From: UBA11386 sp035286785
Lineage (GTDB): Bacteria; Planctomycetota; Planctomycetia; Pirellulales; Thermoguttaceae
Reading direction: 5' to 3'
Length of the DNA stretch: 13,586 nucleotides
Assembly: GCA_035286785.1 (NCBI GenBank)
Contig: DATECS010000266.1
Location: 1-13,586 of the forward strand
This document shows, piece after piece, positions 1 to 6,279 of this stretch (its first letter is position 1; each line of letters opens with the position of its first letter). The notes beneath the pieces were generated by a model. The model did not search any database. It had not been told where the DNA came from and was given only the letters and a program-made list of their open reading frames with translations. The position numbers and the translations under genes are program-made.

Positions 1-1113
1 GGGCTTCGTCGCGCCGGGGCCATCGTGTTGGGCAAAACGGTGACCGTGGAATTCGCCTGTTTTGATCCCTCGCCCAGTCGCAACCCCTGGGATCCAGGAA
101 TCAACGACGTGCCGCGACACACGCCCGGCGGCAGCAGCAGCGGATCGGCCGTGGCGGCGGCCACGGGCATGTGCCTCGGGGCGCTGGGCACGCAGACCGG
201 CGGGTCGCTGGTGCGGCCGTCGACCTATTGCGGAGTGGCCACCTGTAAACCGACGTTCGGCGCGGTGAGCCGCGACGGAGTCGTGCCGGTAAGCTACCAT
301 TTCGATCATGTCGGGCCGATGGCGCGACGAGTGGCTGATTTGGAGTTGATGCTGTCGTGGCTTCCACGGTCGGTCGATTTTGCGCCGGCCGGTGCGCCGT
401 CGGGTCCGTTTCAGCCGATGGAACTTGGTCGCGAGGAAATTCATCCGCCGCGGTTCGGCACGCTCGCCGGTTTCTGGCACGATACGGCCGACGAGAACAT
501 TCGCCGGGCGACGCAGGCGGCATTCGCAAAGTTGTCGTCGGCCGGGGCGACGCTTGCGCCGGCGAACGACAGAGTCCGTTCCCACGGCGTCGATTTCTCG
601 CGGATTCAGCCCATGCACCGGCGGATCATGAGCGTCGAGGCGGCGGCCGTGCATCGCAACGACTACGCGGCGCGTCCCGAGGCCTACGGTCCCTTGCTCG
701 CCAAGTTTCTCGATGAAGGGCTTGCCGTTTCCGCCGTGGACTACGCGGCGGCGCTGGCCGAGCTTCGGGACTATCAGCGCCGCGTCGTGGGCTTGTTGGA
801 AGGCGTCGACGCCCTGATTGTTCCCTCGACCCATACGACGGCCCCGCCGACGCTAACCACATTGACCGGCACGAGCGAATTTCAAGCCCCGTGGAGCGCG
901 GCCGGTTTGCCGGTGGTGTCGGTGCCGTGCGGCCTGGCCGATGATGGGCTACCGGCAGCCGTGCAATTGGTCGGGCGATATCACGATGAGGCGCGGCTCT
1001 TGGCGATAGCCCGCTGGTGCGAAACGGTCTTCAACTTCGACAACGTCCCGCCAATGGCCCCAGAAGCGTGGAGGAATTGCATGCACATCATTTATTCTGG
1101 AATTGTCATGTAA
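1..1113 (+). CDS. Amidase signature family enzyme (3' part, start outside window)
   Basis: The reading frame is open from the first base, so the N-terminus (probably 60-100 residues) is missing. Amidase-signature enzymes hydrolyse amide bonds with a Lys/cis-Ser/Ser triad. All three signature regions are visible: the catalytic Lys in LGKT (nt 34-36), the Gly/Ser-rich PGGSSSGSA loop with the cis-Ser, and the nucleophile Ser in GTQTGGS (nt 205-207). The C-terminal part keeps the typical GLPVVSVPCGL...GLPAAVQLVG core. The family includes GatA and many stand-alone amidases; no gatB or gatC lies next to it, so a stand-alone amidase is more likely, with unknown substrate. The family usually ends soon after the ...VPP-like segment; here about 18 further residues (MAPEAWRNC...SGIVM) follow and their DNA is AT-richer, so the tail may be foreign or read-through sequence. 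Confidence 0.88.
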   Translation, partial: GLRRAGAIVLGKTVTVEFACFDPSPSRNPWDPGINDVPRHTPGGSSSGSAVAAATGMCLGALGTQTGGSLVRPSTYCGVATCKPTFGAVSRDGVVPVSYHFDHVGPMARRVADLELMLSWLPRSVDFAPAGAPSGPFQPMELGREEIHPPRFGTLAGFWHDTADENIRRATQAAFAKLSSAGATLAPANDRVRSHGVDFSRIQPMHRRIMSVEAAAVHRNDYAARPEAYGPLLAKFLDEGLAVSAVDYAAALAELRDYQRRVVGLLEGVDALIVPSTHTTAPPTLTTLTGTSEFQAPWSAAGLPVVSVPCGLADDGLPAAVQLVGRYHDEARLLAIARWCETVFNFDNVPPMAPEAWRNCMHIIYSGIVM

Positions 1114-1138
1114 AGAAGGAGGTATCTGGCCGGACAAG

Positions 1139-1154
1139 AGGACGAGAACGTCCT
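1139..1154 (+). terminator. Weak hairpin after the amidase gene
   Basis: A 6-bp stem AGGACG/CGTCCT around an AGAA tetraloop lies 26 bases after the amidase stop. No T-run follows, so an intrinsic terminator is only weakly supported. Confidence 0.2.
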
Positions 1155-1211
1155 GGCCTCAGAATGTGTCTAGATTCCGTTCCCGCCGGTGTGATATAAG
1201 TATCAGTGGAG

Positions 1212-1226
1212 CATATCAAGAATATG
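1212..1226. promoter_or_regulatory. Interrupted palindrome upstream of the DUF2335 module promoter
   Basis: CATAT-caaga-ATATG is symmetric and sits 24 bases upstream of the -35 box at 1251. It has the form of a dimeric regulator site, but nothing else supports that. Confidence 0.2.
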
Positions 1227-1250
1227 ATCGCGGGGTGTCGCACCACCCGC

Positions 1251-1279
1251 TTGATTCCTCCGCGTTGAAAGGGTATCAT
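1251..1279 (+). promoter_or_regulatory. Sigma70-type promoter of the small protein/DUF2335 module
   Basis: TTGATT (1251-1256) and TATCAT (1274-1279) are separated by exactly 17 bases. Expected transcript start is near 1286, about 33 bases before the ATG at 1319. A Shine-Dalgarno-like AGGGG lies at about 1306-1310. The module thus seems to carry its own promoter and not depend on read-through from the amidase gene. Confidence 0.5.
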
Positions 1280-1318
1280 TGAATACGGCGTTGTGGGCAC
1301 TAATTAGGGGAAAGCGAA

Positions 1319-1546
1319 ATGGGCTATTCATCTGATTTCTTGTTTGCTCGGCCATCCTTCGTGGAAGGAATGGCACGGGTGCTTGATTTTGGAAATACCC
1401 TCAACGAGTACAATTCGTCGCGATCCACAAGCGAAGCCGACTCGCGCGCGTTGAGGGCGGACTGGGAATGTGTCGGAAACGCAATCCGAGAAGCAATGAA
1501 TTCAGAGATGGGGCATGAAGCGAAGGAAGAAGCAACAACGCGATAG
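1319..1546 (+). CDS. Small soluble conserved protein, partner of the DUF2335 gene
   Basis: A 75-residue acidic protein without membrane segment or signal peptide. The N-terminal half (SSDFLFARPSFVEGMARVLD, then FGNTLNEYN) resembles, from memory, short hypothetical proteins found in many unrelated bacteria, often next to a DUF2335 membrane protein; no function is known to me. The second half is predicted helical (ALRADWECVGNAIREAMNSE). The ATG at 1319 has an AGGGG ribosome-binding site at a suitable distance and a promoter at 1251-1279. Its last 32 bases overlap the start of the DUF2335 gene in another frame, indicating co-translation. Base composition is clearly AT-richer than the flanking housekeeping genes, consistent with acquisition by transfer. 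Confidence 0.72.
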   Translation: MGYSSDFLFARPSFVEGMARVLDFGNTLNEYNSSRSTSEADSRALRADWECVGNAIREAMNSEMGHEAKEEATTR

Positions 1547-2042
1547 GTGTGGACAGTCTCCGCAAGACTCCGGGTCACAAGGAACCATTGTGCCCCGGCA
1601 ATTGTCTCCAGACATGTCACCCGAGCCGAAGCTTTCCATTCTGGCTCAACAGAAAACGCTCATCCACCACCAATCGTCTTTCTCAGGCCCTATACCTTCG
1701 CCTGCGGATCTGAAAGCCTACAATGAGATTGAGCCTGGCCTCGCTGATCGCATTGTCAAGATGGCTGAGGCTCAGTCTCAGCACCGCCAGAGCCTTGAAT
1801 CACAAGTGATCATTTCTGATATACGACGGTCTTGGGGTGGCCTGATCGCTGGTTTCATTGTCGCGATGACGGGGCTCGTCGGCGGCATCTTTCTGATTCA
1901 TCAAGGGCACGATTCGGCCGGTGTAGCCCTAGTCGGAACGAGCCTTGCCTCAATCATTGGTGTCTTTGTATATGGTACTCACTCCAGAAAAGACGAACGT
2001 CTGAGGAAAGCCAATCCCTCCTCACCCCCGCAGGGCGAGTAG
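1515..2042 (+). CDS. DUF2335 family two-TM membrane protein
   Basis: A 175-residue protein. Residues 1-45 are polar and Lys/Arg/Gln-rich. Residues 54-106 carry the conserved pattern FSGPIPSPADLKAYNEIEPG, then a helix ending in MAEAQSQHRQSLE, as in DUF2335 (predicted membrane proteins). Two hydrophobic segments follow at about 108-129 and 134-154, joined by a short QGHDSA turn, and a basic tail. The likely topology puts both ends in the cytoplasm. The ATG at 1515 lies inside the upstream small gene, so expression is probably coupled; an internal ATG at 1614 is an alternative start that would remove the basic leader. Function is unknown; the family name is recalled from sequence pattern and was not searched. 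Confidence 0.78.
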   Translation: MKRRKKQQRDRCGQSPQDSGSQGTIVPRQLSPDMSPEPKLSILAQQKTLIHHQSSFSGPIPSPADLKAYNEIEPGLADRIVKMAEAQSQHRQSLESQVIISDIRRSWGGLIAGFIVAMTGLVGGIFLIHQGHDSAGVALVGTSLASIIGVFVYGTHSRKDERLRKANPSSPPQGE

Positions 2043-2101
2043 GACAGACGGTTCCTGTCTAGCGAACGGCCCGCCCCCCACAGAAAAACGATCGGACTCC
2101 C

Positions 2102-3112
2102 TCATCCCAGCCAGACTTTGCTCGACGCGCCGGGCACTTCTTGGACGTAGCGTGGCACGGCGTAGCCGGGCAGCCTGGCGCGGAGGGATTCGACAAGTTT
2201 GCGGCCCCGGGACTCGGGCACTTCGAAATGGGCCGCGCCGGCCACATGATCCAACTGGTGCAGGTAGTAGGGCATCACGCGAAGGTCCACCAGCCACTCG
2301 AACAGATCGGCCAGTGTTTCGACGTTGTCGTTCACGTCGCGCAAGAGGACCGACTGGCTGAGCACGGGAATGCCCGCGTTGACCAGCCGCCCCAGGGCCG
2401 CTTCGACCGAGGCGTCGATTTCGGCCGGATGGTTGACGTGGACGACCACCAACGTGGTGAGCCGCGACGCGCGGAGCGTCTCGACCAGCCGCTCGGTGAC
2501 GCGGTTAGGAATGGCGATCGGCATGCGCGTGTGAATCCGCAGCCGGCGGAGGTGAAAAATTTCGCCCACCCGGGCCACGAGCCGTCCAAAATGGTCGTCG
2601 TCAAACGTCAGTGGGTCACCGCCGCTGAGAACCACTTCGTGGATCGACCGTTCCCGTTCGACTCGCTGGAGGGCCGGCTCGATGGCCGCTAGCTTGGGGG
2701 GTGAAGCCGGGAGGGGAAAATGACGACGAAAGCAGAAGCGGCAATGGACGCCGCAACTGCCCGTTGTTACGATGAGGGATCGGCCCCGGTACTTCCACAG
2801 TAGACCGGGAACCGGCGCGGCGGCCGTCTCGCCCAGTGGATCCGACGAAAAGCCCGGGGGGGATTCATGCTCCTCCCGGCGCGGGAGCACCTGCAAAAGC
2901 AGCGGGTCACGCGGGTCGCCCGGCGCGATACGCGAGAGGTACGGCCTGGGGACCAGGACGGGCCAATCGCCGGCGTCGACCGCCGAATCGCTGGGCAACC
3001 GCACCGCGCGGCACAACTCGGCCGCGCTGCGGACCGCGCCGGCCAGGTCGGCTTGCCAATCGCCCTCGGCGGGCGGCTCGCCCATCGCGTTTCGTTCGTC
3101 GGTGACTGTCAT
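2102..3112 (-). CDS. epmB: EF-P (R)-beta-lysylation protein EpmB, lysine 2,3-aminomutase-like
   Basis: A radical-SAM, PLP-dependent aminomutase of 336 residues that converts alpha-lysine to beta-lysine for EF-P modification. The cluster motif CGVHCRFCFRR (Cys120, Cys124, Cys127) binds the 4Fe-4S cluster; the SGGDPL motif typical of the KamA/EpmB group follows. It is short, like E. coli EpmB (about 340 residues), and lacks the C-terminal extension of the fermentative KamA enzymes. It lies back-to-back with efp, and epmA follows efp, which makes EpmB the firm choice over a generic lysine 2,3-aminomutase. The ATG at 3112 gives MTVTDERN; a GTG at 3130 in frame is the other option. Neither has a clear Shine-Dalgarno site. 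Confidence 0.93.
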   Translation of the reverse strand: MTVTDERNAMGEPPAEGDWQADLAGAVRSAAELCRAVRLPSDSAVDAGDWPVLVPRPYLSRIAPGDPRDPLLLQVLPRREEHESPPGFSSDPLGETAAAPVPGLLWKYRGRSLIVTTGSCGVHCRFCFRRHFPLPASPPKLAAIEPALQRVERERSIHEVVLSGGDPLTFDDDHFGRLVARVGEIFHLRRLRIHTRMPIAIPNRVTERLVETLRASRLTTLVVVHVNHPAEIDASVEAALGRLVNAGIPVLSQSVLLRDVNDNVETLADLFEWLVDLRVMPYYLHQLDHVAGAAHFEVPESRGRKLVESLRARLPGYAVPRYVQEVPGASSKVWLG

Positions 3113-3169
3113 AAAATGCCATCGTACCACAAACCCAACCTATTCTGAAGCAATAACAGGAACACGTCC
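3113..3169. promoter_or_regulatory. Short divergent epmB-efp control region
   Basis: Only about 57 bases separate the two starts, so promoters in both directions must fit here or overlap the genes. A TATTCT at 3141-3146 could be the -10 box for efp, but no good -35 is visible. An AGGAAC ribosome-binding site at about 3157-3162 serves the GTG start of efp. Confidence 0.3.
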
Positions 3170-3739
3170 GTGGCCAGCTACAACACAAGCGATTTTCGCA
3201 AGGGACTCAAGGTCCAAATTGACGGCGACCCGTATCTGATGATTGAGTGCAATTTCGTGAAGCCCGGCAAGGGCCAGGCGCTCTACAAGTGCAAACTCCG
3301 CAACCTGATCCGCGGCACGGTGCTCGACCGCACGTACAAGAGCGGCGATTCGCTCGACGCGGCCGATATCGAGGAAATCGCGGCCCAATTTCTCTACCGC
3401 CAGGGCGACCAGTTCGTCTTCATGAACAACGAGAGCTACGAGCAATACGAACTGACGGCGGCCCAGGTGGACGACGCCTGGAAGTACCTGAAAGAGGGTA
3501 TGGATTGTAGCATGATCCTGTTCAACGAAAATCCGCTGTCGCTCACTCCGCCGAATCACGTCGTATTGAAGGTCGAATATTGCGAGCCGGGCGCGAAGGG
3601 CAACACGGCAAGCAACGTCACCAAGCCGGTCAAGGTCGAGACGGGCGCCGAGATTCTCTGCCCGTCGTTCGTCGAGATGGGCGAGTTGATCAAGGTCGAT
3701 ACGCGGACGGGCGAGTATATCGAGCGGGTCAAGGCATAG
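3170..3739 (+). CDS. efp: Translation elongation factor P
   Basis: A 189-residue EF-P, the normal family length. It binds between the P and E sites of the ribosome and promotes peptide bonds at polyproline stretches. The N-terminal KOW-like domain holds the loop VKPGKGQA, with Lys34 as the modified residue, identical in context to E. coli EF-P. Two OB-fold domains follow, and the C-terminal part has GAEILCPSFVEMGELIKVDTRTGEYIERV, close to the EF-P signature. Lys at position 34, not Arg, fits the beta-lysylation pathway and the flanking epmB and epmA. Translation begins at a GTG with AGGAAC upstream. The stop is followed within seven bases by the palindromic repeats that separate it from epmA. 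Confidence 0.97.
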   Translation: MASYNTSDFRKGLKVQIDGDPYLMIECNFVKPGKGQALYKCKLRNLIRGTVLDRTYKSGDSLDAADIEEIAAQFLYRQGDQFVFMNNESYEQYELTAAQVDDAWKYLKEGMDCSMILFNENPLSLTPPNHVVLKVEYCEPGAKGNTASNVTKPVKVETGAEILCPSFVEMGELIKVDTRTGEYIERVKA

Positions 3740-3740
3740 C

Positions 3741-3764
3741 GTACTCATCACGCTCCGCGTGATG
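3741..3764. repeat. Palindromic repeat, family A
   Basis: An 8-bp perfect stem CATCACGC/GCGTGATG with a TCC loop, preceded by GTACT. The whole 24-base unit recurs exactly in inverted orientation at 6242-6265. It lies immediately after the efp stop. No T-run follows, so it is called a repeat first, although an RNA hairpin here could affect read-through into epmA. Confidence 0.75.
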
Positions 3765-3773
3765 CCTGGAACG

Positions 3774-3837
3774 CGTAGGGTGCGTCTGGACGCACCACAA
3801 ATGTTTTTCTTGGTGGTGCGTCCAGACGCACCCTACG
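3774..3837. repeat. Paired-palindrome (REPIN-like) repeat, family B, at the 5' end of epmA
   Basis: Two inverted arms of about 25 bp (3774-3798 and 3813-3837) match perfectly around a 14-base AT-rich spacer. Each arm is itself palindromic (GGTGCGTC..GACGCACC). The outer end is CGTAGGGTG, shared with the copies at 6131-6189 and 13339-13360. The element can fold as one long hairpin or as two short ones. It is open in the epmA frame, which makes the epmA start ambiguous. Confidence 0.85.
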
Positions 3838-3848
3838 GGTTGGCCCGC

Positions 3849-4832
3849 GTGACCGACGGCAACGACTATCTTCCCACGGCCAATTTAGAGGTTTTGCGGC
3901 TGCGCGCCGAGTTATTGCGGCGCACTCGCGGGTTTTTTGACGGGCGTGGGTTTCTGGAAGTTGAGACGCCGCTGTTGTCGGCCGACACCGTGGTGGATCG
4001 ACATCTCGATCCGTTCGGCGTCGAGGTGGGCGGGTGCATGTCGTCCGCGCCGCGACGCTATTGGCTTCAGACGTCGCCCGAGTTCGCCATGAAGCGGTTG
4101 CTGGCCGCCGGGGCCGAGGCCATATATCAGATCACCCGGGCGTTTCGCCGCGACGAGCAGGGCCCGTTGCACAATCCCGAGTTCACGATCGTCGAGTGGT
4201 ATCGCGTGGGCGACGGGCTCGAGGAAGGAATGACGTTGCTCGGCGATCTGGCCGAGACGCTGTTCGCGCGCGGGCCGGCCGAGCGGCTGAGCTATCGCGA
4301 AGCGTTTCGTCGGCACGTCGGTCTCGATCCGCACACGGCCGCCGCCGAGCAACTGACGGCAACCGCGAAAGGGCAGGGGATTGACCCACCGGCAAGTCTC
4401 TCGCCGACGGACCGCGACGGGTGGCTCGATCTGCTGCTGGTCGAATTGGTACAGCCGCATCTTGGACGCGATCGGCCGACAATTCTACACGACTATCCCG
4501 CGAGCCAGGCCGCCTTGGCCCAATTGCGCGACGACGGCGATACGAAGGTGGCCGAGCGATTCGAGCTATTTGTTGATTCGATCGAACTGGCCAACGGTTA
4601 TCACGAGTTGACCGACGCCGAGGAGTTGGCCCGTCGCAACCGTGAAAATAACCGCTTGCGCGAGCTCGACGGCAAAGAGCCGCTGCCGGTCGAAAGCCGC
4701 CTGTTGGCCGCCATGCGGGCCGGACTGCCCGAGGCGACCGGCGCGGCCTTGGGGTTCGACCGCGTGGCGATGCTGGCCGCCGGGGCAAAGCGGCTCGACC
4801 AAGTGATACCGTTTCCGTTTGATCGAGCGTGA
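3849..4832 (+). CDS. epmA: EF-P--lysine ligase EpmA (GenX/PoxA/YjeA)
   Basis: A class II lysyl-tRNA synthetase paralogue lacking the anticodon-binding domain; it activates (R)-beta-lysine and attaches it to EF-P Lys34. From the GTG at 3849 the protein is 327 residues, almost the same as E. coli EpmA (325). Visible motifs: FLEVETP (motif 1 region), QTSPEFAMKRLL, FRRDEQGPLHNPEFTIVEWY (motif 2), ELANGYHELTDA, and GAALGFDRVAML (motif 3). The frame is open upstream to 3759, with possible starts at 3762 (ATG), 3801 (ATG in the hairpin loop) and 3840 (TTG). Those upstream residues would be encoded by repeat DNA and have no counterpart in the family, so the later start is preferred. No convincing ribosome-binding site is visible; coupling to efp is possible. 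Confidence 0.93.
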   Translation: MTDGNDYLPTANLEVLRLRAELLRRTRGFFDGRGFLEVETPLLSADTVVDRHLDPFGVEVGGCMSSAPRRYWLQTSPEFAMKRLLAAGAEAIYQITRAFRRDEQGPLHNPEFTIVEWYRVGDGLEEGMTLLGDLAETLFARGPAERLSYREAFRRHVGLDPHTAAAEQLTATAKGQGIDPPASLSPTDRDGWLDLLLVELVQPHLGRDRPTILHDYPASQAALAQLRDDGDTKVAERFELFVDSIELANGYHELTDAEELARRNRENNRLRELDGKEPLPVESRLLAAMRAGLPEATGAALGFDRVAMLAAGAKRLDQVIPFPFDRA

Positions 4833-4856
4833 GGTAGAATATCCGTGCGAGAACAA

Positions 4857-4912
4857 CGACCGTGAGCGTAGGATTGTGGACGTTACGAGCCTCAACCGCT
4901 CCCTCACGGTCG
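4857..4912. repeat. Inverted repeat, family C, between epmA and aroB
   Basis: Perfect 10-bp arms CGACCGTGAG (4857-4866) and CTCACGGTCG (4903-4912) enclose 36 bases. The right arm continues into CGGCTCGGTT and is preceded by CGCTCC. The rest of the 128-base gap is AT-richer and holds AGACA-tttt-TGTCT (4932-4945) just before aroB. It could act as a weak terminator or as a dispersed repeat; the latter is favoured by the other repeats in the window. Confidence 0.55.
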
Positions 4913-4960
4913 CGGCTCGGTTATTGGTTTTAGACATTTTTGTCTTGGTCGGGTGATCGA

Positions 4961-6040
4961 ATGGAAACCGTTCGCGTTGAACTTGCCGAGCGAAGTTACG
5001 ACATCCGCATCGGGACGGGCAATCTGCCCGAGGCGGGCGAGTTTTTGGCTTCGCTGGGCGACGTGTCCCATGCCGTGATCCTGACCGACACGAACGTGCA
5101 GAAGCCGCACGCCGAACGGGTCGCCGAGAGTCTGGCGGGCCACGATTTTTCGGTCGATCTGGTGGCCGTCGATCCGGGCGAACCGTCCAAATCGGTTGGG
5201 CTGGCCAACGGCCTTTGGGAAGGACTGCTCGAATTGGGCGCTGACCGGCGGAGCGTCGTGGTGGCCGTCGGCGGCGGGGTGGTCGGCGATCTGGCCGGGT
5301 TCGTCGCGGCGACTTACGCGCGGGGAATCCGCTTCTTGCAGATTCCCACGAGCCTCCTGGCCCAGGTCGATAGCAGCGTCGGCGGCAAGGTCGGCGTCAA
5401 TCTGGCCGAGGCCAAGAATATGGTCGGGGCGTTTCACCAGCCGATCGGCGTGCTGGTGGACACGGCCACGCTCGAAACGCTGCCGCGGCGCGAGTACATC
5501 GCGGGCCTGGGCGAAGTAGTCAAGTACGGCGTGATTCTCGATGCTGAGTTGTTCGACTTGCTCGAAGCAAACGTGCAGGCCCTGCTCGATCAGCGACACG
5601 ATTTGCTCGTCGAAGTGATCGCGCGATGCTGCCGGCTCAAGGCCGACGTGGTTCGACGCGACGAACGGGAAGAATCGGGCCTTCGCGCCGTGCTGAACTA
5701 TGGCCACACGTTCGGCCACGCCTTCGAGACGCTCGCCGGCTACGGCACGATCCTTCACGGCGAAGCCGTGGCAATGGGCATGGCGTGCGCGGCTCGATTG
5801 GCCCGGCGGCTCGGCCGGGTGGACGACCGGTTCGTCCAACGGCAACACGATCTCCTGGCCGCTCTCGGCCTGCCGCTCGAACCGCCCAAGCTCGATCCTG
5901 AAAGCATCGTGCAATCCATGACGCACGACAAAAAAGTGGCCCACGGCCGGCTGCGATTGGTTCTGCCCACGCGGCTGGGCCACGTCGAGTTGGTCGAGGA
6001 CGTGGCGGCGGACGACATTCGGGCGGCGATTGAGGCGTAA
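4961..6040 (+). CDS. aroB: 3-dehydroquinate synthase
   Basis: A 359-residue enzyme (E. coli: 362) converting DAHP to 3-dehydroquinate with NAD+ and a divalent metal, the second step of the shikimate pathway; cytoplasmic. The N-terminal nucleotide-binding half has VVAVGGGVVGDLAGFVAAT (NAD+ site, about residues 100-118) and IPTSLLAQVDSSVGGKVGVN (substrate loop). Metal ligands fit Glu184 (GLGEVVKYG), His249 (NYGHTFGH) and His266 (HGEAVAMG). The ATG at 4961 starts METVRVELAERSY, the usual AroB beginning; a TTG at 4940 would add seven unlikely residues. It follows epmA at 128 bases with a repeat between, so shared transcription is possible but unproven. No other aro genes are adjacent. Confidence 0.97.
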   Translation: METVRVELAERSYDIRIGTGNLPEAGEFLASLGDVSHAVILTDTNVQKPHAERVAESLAGHDFSVDLVAVDPGEPSKSVGLANGLWEGLLELGADRRSVVVAVGGGVVGDLAGFVAATYARGIRFLQIPTSLLAQVDSSVGGKVGVNLAEAKNMVGAFHQPIGVLVDTATLETLPRREYIAGLGEVVKYGVILDAELFDLLEANVQALLDQRHDLLVEVIARCCRLKADVVRRDEREESGLRAVLNYGHTFGHAFETLAGYGTILHGEAVAMGMACAARLARRLGRVDDRFVQRQHDLLAALGLPLEPPKLDPESIVQSMTHDKKVAHGRLRLVLPTRLGHVELVEDVAADDIRAAIEA

Positions 6041-6086
6041 TGGGGATTCCTCAATGCGGAGACACGCTATGTACTCCTCACGCTCC

Positions 6087-6204
6087 AAGGCTGTGATTTT
6101 TTTGATTCAACACAGTCGGAACCACAAAATGTAGGGTGGGCACCGCCCACCAAAACACAACATCTTGTGGTGGGCGGTGCCCACCCTACAAAAAGTCACA
6201 GCCT
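6087..6204. mobile_element. Candidate small palindromic insertion (MITE-like) inside a family-A repeat
   Basis: About 118 bases with 9-bp terminal inverted repeats (AGGCTGTGA/TCACAGCCT) interrupt what would be an intact family-A hairpin (CCTCACG-CTCC-GCGTGAGG). CTCC is present on both sides (6083-6086 and 6205-6208), as expected for a 4-base target duplication. It has no coding capacity. Caution: CGCTCCAAG recurs at 6224-6232, so part of the left junction could be native repeat sequence. Confidence 0.4.
6131..6189. repeat. Paired-palindrome (REPIN-like) repeat, family B, core of the nested cluster
   Basis: Perfect 22-bp inverted arms (6131-6152 and 6168-6189) begin GTAGGGTGGGCACC and flank a 15-base AT-rich spacer. 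Each arm is self-palindromic (GGTGGGC-ACC-GCCCACC). It has the same outer GTAGGGTG and the same overall plan as 3774-3837, with a different palindrome centre. Confidence 0.85.
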
Positions 6205-6279
6205 CTCCGCGTGAGGTTTCCTACGCTCCAAGTGGAAGAGACATCACGCGGAGCGTGATGAGTACGAAGCCGATTCTCG

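Larger units (their letters stand above)
6071..6265. repeat. Nested palindromic repeat cluster between convergent aroB and dus
   Basis: Three levels of symmetry are seen. Outermost, 16-base family-A arms at 6071-6086 and 6250-6265 match at 15 positions; the right side is a full family-A unit (6242-6265). Inside, CCTCACGC (6076-6083) pairs with GCGTGAGG (6209-6216). Next, AGGCTGTGA (6088-6096) pairs with TCACAGCCT (6196-6204), continued by T- and A-runs. The core is the family-B pair. The 239-base gap between the aroB and dus stops is almost wholly made of this cluster, which may also terminate both genes. Confidence 0.8.

Noticed and set aside
1115..1173. Strong Shine-Dalgarno-like AAGGAGGT just after the amidase stop
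   Set aside because: No ATG, GTG or TTG follows at the right distance; only a CTG with a 15-codon frame ending at TAG 1171-1173, not a convincing gene.
2043..2059. GACAG/CTGTC inverted repeat after the DUF2335 gene
   Set aside because: Only five base pairs and no T-run; too weak to call a terminator.
3140..3751. Minus-strand open frame opposite efp
   Set aside because: efp is certain and the antisense frame has no recognisable domain.
4904..6088. Long minus-strand open frame opposite aroB
   Set aside because: aroB is certain; the antisense frame is a by-product of its codon bias.
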